From Galactobacillus timonensis (lineage in GTDB: Bacteria; Bacillota_I; Bacilli_A; Erysipelotrichales; Erysipelotrichaceae): a stretch of 64,000 nucleotides of DNA. The notes beneath the pieces were generated by a model. It had not been told where the DNA came from, did no database searches, and worked only from the letters and a program-made list of their open reading frames with translations. Position numbers and translations under genes: made by a program. Positions within the stretch are counted from its first letter, which is position 1, and every line of letters begins with the position of its first letter. Positions 61,048 to 64,000 of the stretch are shown here, one piece after another. The stretch is from NCBI RefSeq assembly GCF_900240265.1, contig NZ_LT964739.1, positions 1,322,663 through 1,386,662 on the forward strand. Reading direction: 5' to 3'.

Positions 61048-61809
61048 ATGATCAGATCAATTCTCAACGTCAAAGGCGGCGTAGGCAAAACAACAACTTC
61101 CATTCAGCTTGCAGCGGGATTTGCAAAATCCGGACGCAAGACACTTCTCATCGATGCTGACGGACAGGCGAATGCGACTGCTTCACTGCTTCCGAATTAC
61201 GATCCGACGGATCCGTGCATTGTCGAAGCCTTGAAGGGCCTGACGCCGATTGAGAACTGCATTTATCCGTCCAATACGGAAAACCTTTATGTTCTTCCGG
61301 CACGGCTGGATCTGTTCTCGACGATCTACGAATTGCAGAGTACGACGGTTTCCGGGTTCCCGCAGCTGATCCTGAAGAAGATCCTGAAGCCTTTAGACTT
61401 TGAAGAAATTTTCATCGACAACAATCCTTCCATCAACCTCATGAGTATCAATTCCGTTCTTTCTGCACGGCAGATCATCATTCCGACAAACATTGATGCG
61501 GGCGGAATTGCCGGAGTGAAGGCTACATGGGATCACTGCCGGAATGTAATCGGCAGCCTTGACCGTGAGGAGCCGTTAGACATCCGGATTCTGATCACGA
61601 TGATCAACCGCAACAACACGGACAGAGACATCATTGAGCAGCTGCGAAACGCTTACGGCAATCGCGTATTCACATCCCAAATCCGTTACCAGAGCGCGCC
61701 AGTAAAGCGGGCAACATTCTCAAACCGTCTTCTGATTGACGATCCGAAAAACGGGGTTGCGGAAGACTACAGGACTTTGATCAACGAAGTAATTGCGGAG
61801 GAAAACTGA
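61048..61809 (+). CDS. parA: ParA-family partition ATPase
   Basis: A 253-residue ATPase. Deviant Walker A KGGVGKTTTS (about 8-17), LLIDADGQANAT (about 34-45) and IIIPTNIDAGGI (about 142-153) are standard ParA/Soj motifs. In the Walker B position it reads FIDNNPSINL rather than the usual DxxP form, a small departure. ATG 61048 follows GGAAAGG and the copy 3 hairpin. It precedes parB by 1 nt. It partitions the plasmid or element by moving along the nucleoid. Confidence 0.92.
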   Translation: MIRSILNVKGGVGKTTTSIQLAAGFAKSGRKTLLIDADGQANATASLLPNYDPTDPCIVEALKGLTPIENCIYPSNTENLYVLPARLDLFSTIYELQSTTVSGFPQLILKKILKPLDFEEIFIDNNPSINLMSINSVLSARQIIIPTNIDAGGIAGVKATWDHCRNVIGSLDREEPLDIRILITMINRNNTDRDIIEQLRNAYGNRVFTSQIRYQSAPVKRATFSNRLLIDDPKNGVAEDYRTLINEVIAEEN

Positions 61810-61810
61810 C

Positions 61811-62620
61811 ATGACAACGAAAACACCCACGTTCAACATTTCCAGCATTATCGGCAACACGAAGGATGAAGCACTGGATCTGAATGCAAACCGCATCTTC
61901 CTGGTGGAACTGACGGATATTCAGCGCAATCCGGAGAATCCGTATGACTGCAACGAGATCGAGGAACTTGCCGAGAACATTGAGGATCAGGGCCTGATTT
62001 CACCACTGACTGCCTATGAAGACCCCAATGACGGCATTGTGCTTCTCTCCGGTCACCGCCGCAAGATGGCGCTGGAACTGCTCAATTCCCAAGGCAGAAC
62101 CTACCGATTCCAGGGCAAGGACATCACAGGAAAGGCACCTGTTCTCTACACGCAGAAGCCGCTGACCTCACCGATGGAAATGCTGAACATCATTTCGGCA
62201 AATGCACAGCGGGACATGACGAATGACGAGAAGAACAACGTGATTCTGAAATGCCAGGCAGCAATCCATACGCTGATTCTTCAGGGCAAGATCACGAAGG
62301 AGAAGGGACAGAGGGAACGGCAGCTGATTGCCAGTTATACAGGTATTTCAGAACACTACATCAAAGATTTCTTCACGGAAAAGAACCGTAACGAGAAAGC
62401 AACGTTCGTTGACGATGATCCGCAGAAGGAGGCAAAAGACAAGCGGTCCCAGGAGATTACGGAGGAACAGAAGATATTCCGGAAACACAAGAAGACAGCT
62501 GAAACCTATCTCGACTGCCTGATCAAGACGAGATACAAGAGTCTGGATCCGGAACAGGTCGATGAGCTGAAGGCGATCTGGAAGCAGATCAACGAGGCCG
62601 TTAGCAAGCTGGAATGGTGA
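61811..62620 (+). CDS. parB: ParB-family partition protein
   Basis: A 269-residue ParB/RepB-type protein. The N-terminal ParB domain: QRNPENPYDCNEIEELAENIEDQGLISPLTAYED (about 36-69) and VLLSGHRRKMALELL (about 75-89), then the NAQRDMTNDEKNNVILKCQ helix and an HTH-like region with IASYTGISEHYIKDFF (about 172-187). A charged linker and C-terminal helix follow. ATG 61811 follows GGAGG within the parA end. It would bind a centromere (parS) in the element; the hairpin repeats nearby are one candidate. Confidence 0.9.
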   Translation: MTTKTPTFNISSIIGNTKDEALDLNANRIFLVELTDIQRNPENPYDCNEIEELAENIEDQGLISPLTAYEDPNDGIVLLSGHRRKMALELLNSQGRTYRFQGKDITGKAPVLYTQKPLTSPMEMLNIISANAQRDMTNDEKNNVILKCQAAIHTLILQGKITKEKGQRERQLIASYTGISEHYIKDFFTEKNRNEKATFVDDDPQKEAKDKRSQEITEEQKIFRKHKKTAETYLDCLIKTRYKSLDPEQVDELKAIWKQINEAVSKLEW

Positions 62621-62621
62621 G

Positions 62622-62646
62622 TTCAGGGGGAATCATCCCCCCTGAA
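62622..62646 (+). repeat. Hairpin after parB
   Basis: TTCAGGGGG-N7-CCCCCTGAA, starting 2 nt after the parB stop. It has no T-tract and a different loop from the other hairpins, so it is a separate structure, perhaps an mRNA 3' stabiliser. Confidence 0.6.
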
Positions 62647-62684
62647 GAACCACCGAACAAAAGCACCAAAGGAGGGAGAGAACG

Positions 62685-63068
62685 ATGGGAGCGAGAGAGC
62701 GACTTGATAAGATCCGGAAAGAACTATCCGACGGATTTGATAAGTATAACCGTGAAAATGATTTTGACGATCCTTCCTGGAGACGCGCTGTTCAAAACGG
62801 CTTGCTTGTCTTGAAAACCGACATTAAGGAGGATGAGCGGCGGCATCGGACCAATGAAGAAATTGCGAACGATTTTGTCCTGCACTATCTGCGGAATGCG
62901 CCGGAGGAAGTTCTTGAAGCGATCCATTCTATTTGCGCAGCGAAGGATTACAGCCTTGAAGCCTTCAAAGCTGATTGCCGCGCAGGGACGGTGCCGGACA
63001 GCATTCTGAGAATTGTCGTGTTGGCCCTGCCGACGCTTATTGACGATGAGAAAGGAGAGAATACATGA
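62685..63068 (+). CDS. Conserved-looking protein of unknown function
   Basis: A 127-residue soluble, helix-rich acidic protein: GARERLDKIRKELSDGF near the start, then RRHRTNEEIANDFVLHYLRNAPEEVLEAIHSIC (about 52-84). AAAGGAGGGAGAG gives an excellent ribosome-binding site. It overlaps the next gene by 4 nt (ATGA). I do not recognise the family. Position behind parB suggests an element-maintenance or host-interaction role, without evidence. Confidence 0.65.
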   Translation: MGARERLDKIRKELSDGFDKYNRENDFDDPSWRRAVQNGLLVLKTDIKEDERRHRTNEEIANDFVLHYLRNAPEEVLEAIHSICAAKDYSLEAFKADCRAGTVPDSILRIVVLALPTLIDDEKGENT

Positions 63069-63646
63069 GACGCTGGGACAACATCATTACAGCTCCAATG
63101 ACACAGTATGAACGCTTCTACTGCATGGTTCGGATGCTGAATGACCTGAATGATGATTATGGCGGAGACTTGATGATTCCGGACGAAAACGGGGTGATTT
63201 ACATCAATAAGGAAGCAGACAACGGGAGAGCCACAACAGGCTTCTCCCGCTCCATCATAGCCGTTTCCAATGATCCGCATCATCAGCGCAATCGGATCAA
63301 TGAAGAAGATCATCAGCACTATAACGATATACGGCTTGCAGAGCTTACCATGGATACGCATTTCAATCGTCTTAGCAGGAATGAACGACTAATTATGATT
63401 TCAAAACACATCCGGCTGAAAGGGAAAGAGAAGCTGCCAAATGTGAAACTATCAAAATCCCAGTACTTTTATGTTCAGCGGTTTGCTGAATTCCATCTGA
63501 TCGTTGAATGGGGCCTGAATATCTTTGATAAAGGCGGGGCTCTTAGAGGCTATGCAGTGGAAAATGAAGATGATGCCTTCTTCTTTGAAAAGAAGATTAC
63601 GAGTGATAAGGAACAGCTTGGCGAACCCCGAAGAATCCGGCGATAG
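63065..63646 (+). CDS. Protein of unknown function, co-translated with preceding gene
   Basis: A 193-residue protein with no membrane segments. Notable: APMTQYERFYCMVRMLNDLNDDYGGDLM near the N-terminus, a polar histidine/asparagine-rich middle (NDPHHQRNRINEEDHQHYNDI, about 69-89) and LPNVKLSKSQYFYVQRFAEFHLIVEWGLNIFDKGGAL (about 124-160). No known family recognised. The ATGA overlap with the upstream gene indicates one operon. A copy of the hairpin repeat follows its stop. Confidence 0.65.
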   Translation: MRRWDNIITAPMTQYERFYCMVRMLNDLNDDYGGDLMIPDENGVIYINKEADNGRATTGFSRSIIAVSNDPHHQRNRINEEDHQHYNDIRLAELTMDTHFNRLSRNERLIMISKHIRLKGKEKLPNVKLSKSQYFYVQRFAEFHLIVEWGLNIFDKGGALRGYAVENEDDAFFFEKKITSDKEQLGEPRRIRR

Positions 63647-63652
63647 GAATTC

Positions 63653-63671
63653 TGGGGGCGAAACGCCCCCA
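63653..63671 (+). repeat. Hairpin family copy 4
   Basis: T-GGGGGCG-AAA-CGCCCCC-A, 6 nt after the upstream stop and 22 nt before a small reading frame's ATG. Confidence 0.85.
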
Positions 63672-63693
63672 AATAAATGAAAGGAAATACAGG

Positions 63694-63864
63694 ATGATTA
63701 AGGTAATGTTCAGACAAATTGGATATTCAGTTGCAGATATCCGGGATAACCGGGTTACTCTTGTTGATCTAAACAGGGTGCTCCAAAAATACGTATGGTC
63801 GGCTCTGATGCGCTCCAAGATTACTGGAGGTCAGGCCGACCATATTTTTGTGCGGAGCTTCTGA
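63694..63864 (+). CDS. Small protein, 56 residues, unknown
   Basis: ATG 63694 follows AAAGG and the copy 4 hairpin, in the same order (hairpin, ribosome-binding site, ATG) seen at repA and parA. That context is the main support for a real gene. The product, beginning MIKVMFRQIGYSVADIRDNRVTLVDLNRVLQKY, is soluble and of no recognised family. Confidence 0.4.
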   Translation: MIKVMFRQIGYSVADIRDNRVTLVDLNRVLQKYVWSALMRSKITGGQADHIFVRSF

Positions 63865-63908
63865 AGTCAGGCTGAATGCCTGCGGGCTCTGCAGATGTTA
63901 CAGCACCG

Positions 63909-64000
63909 TCAGTTTTTCGTGCAGACAAGCTTCAGCGACAGCTGCAGGCATCCGGTTTCTCTGATATTTCTGATCTCGTCGATGGTATAGCCGGCACTGT
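63909..64000 (-). other. Possible 3' end of a minus-strand gene running past the window
   Basis: The minus strand is open from the window edge to TGA at 63909-63911 and reads SAGYTIDEIRNIRETGCL, then QLSLKLVCTKN. The YTIDEIRNIRE part looks protein-like, but 30 codons are too few to judge. Confidence 0.2.

Overview
The window looks like a chromosomal segment of an anaerobic, low-oxygen Firmicute. Base composition is roughly balanced, and the gene set (arginine deiminase pathway, rubrerythrin with a Fur/PerR regulator, tandem YfhO membrane proteins, YitT, a GlpA/GlpB/DUF1667 module, CsoR-CopA) is reminiscent of Erysipelotrichaceae. That family assignment is an inference from gene content only.

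Layout. (1) 1-3.7 kb is mobile or accessory DNA: the end of a MazF toxin, a TnpW-like protein, a large serine recombinase, an orphan gene fragment, and an AbiE pair whose toxin is truncated. (2) 3.7-14.8 kb is an arginine/tRNA block: tRNA-Arg(ACG), argS, arcA-arcB-arcC-antiporter, an AraC-type regulator with two DNA-binding domains, a B3/4::AlaX::DHHA1 fusion and a second B3/4 protein. (3) 14.8-16.5 kb holds a nitroreductase and the rubrerythrin-Fur pair. (4) 16.7-21.8 kb holds a membrane-anchored spermidine-synthase-like protein, a MATE exporter and a SNF2 helicase. (5) 22-28.7 kb, minus strand, is a TetR-YfhO-YfhO-glycosyltransferase-like operon. (6) 28.8-35.5 kb is an operon for oxidation of glycerol-3-phosphate or a related polyol phosphate: GlpA-like, GlpB-like, DUF1667, AGPS-like flavoprotein and FGGY kinase. 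It is followed by a decayed TetR gene. (7) 36-43 kb holds EamA, Tag, a SagB-type oxidoreductase, YgjV, DUF3842, and an adenine deaminase/NCS2 permease unit behind a guanine-class riboswitch. (8) 43-50 kb holds YitT, a MarR-ABC-ABC exporter operon, an MBL hydrolase and a GNAT-like protein. (9) 50-56 kb is a copper operon (csoR-copA with two extra C-terminal metal-binding domains), into which an ISL3-like element has inserted between copA and its terminator. (10) 56-58.9 kb holds a thioredoxin-like lipoprotein, an SPFH protein with a small membrane partner, and a HAD phosphatase. (11) From tRNA-Gln(TTG) at 58.9 kb to the window end is a plasmid-like or integrative-element replication and partition module: RepA_N-type initiator with iteron-like repeats inside the gene, ParA, ParB, a candidate counter-transcribed RNA and a family of near-identical intergenic hairpins.

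The most interesting points are four. The arginine block pairs arginine catabolism and ArgRS with two predicted trans-editing (aminoacyl-tRNA hydrolase) proteins, one of them an unusual fusion. The island carries repeated GGGRCGAAACGYCCC hairpins that at two genes lie exactly 14 nt from the start codon. CopA contains an in-frame ribosome-binding site that could release a free CopZ-like chaperone. The ISL3-like insertion can be reconstructed to the base from its target duplication and the displaced copA terminator. All calls come from reading the sequence; no database search was run.
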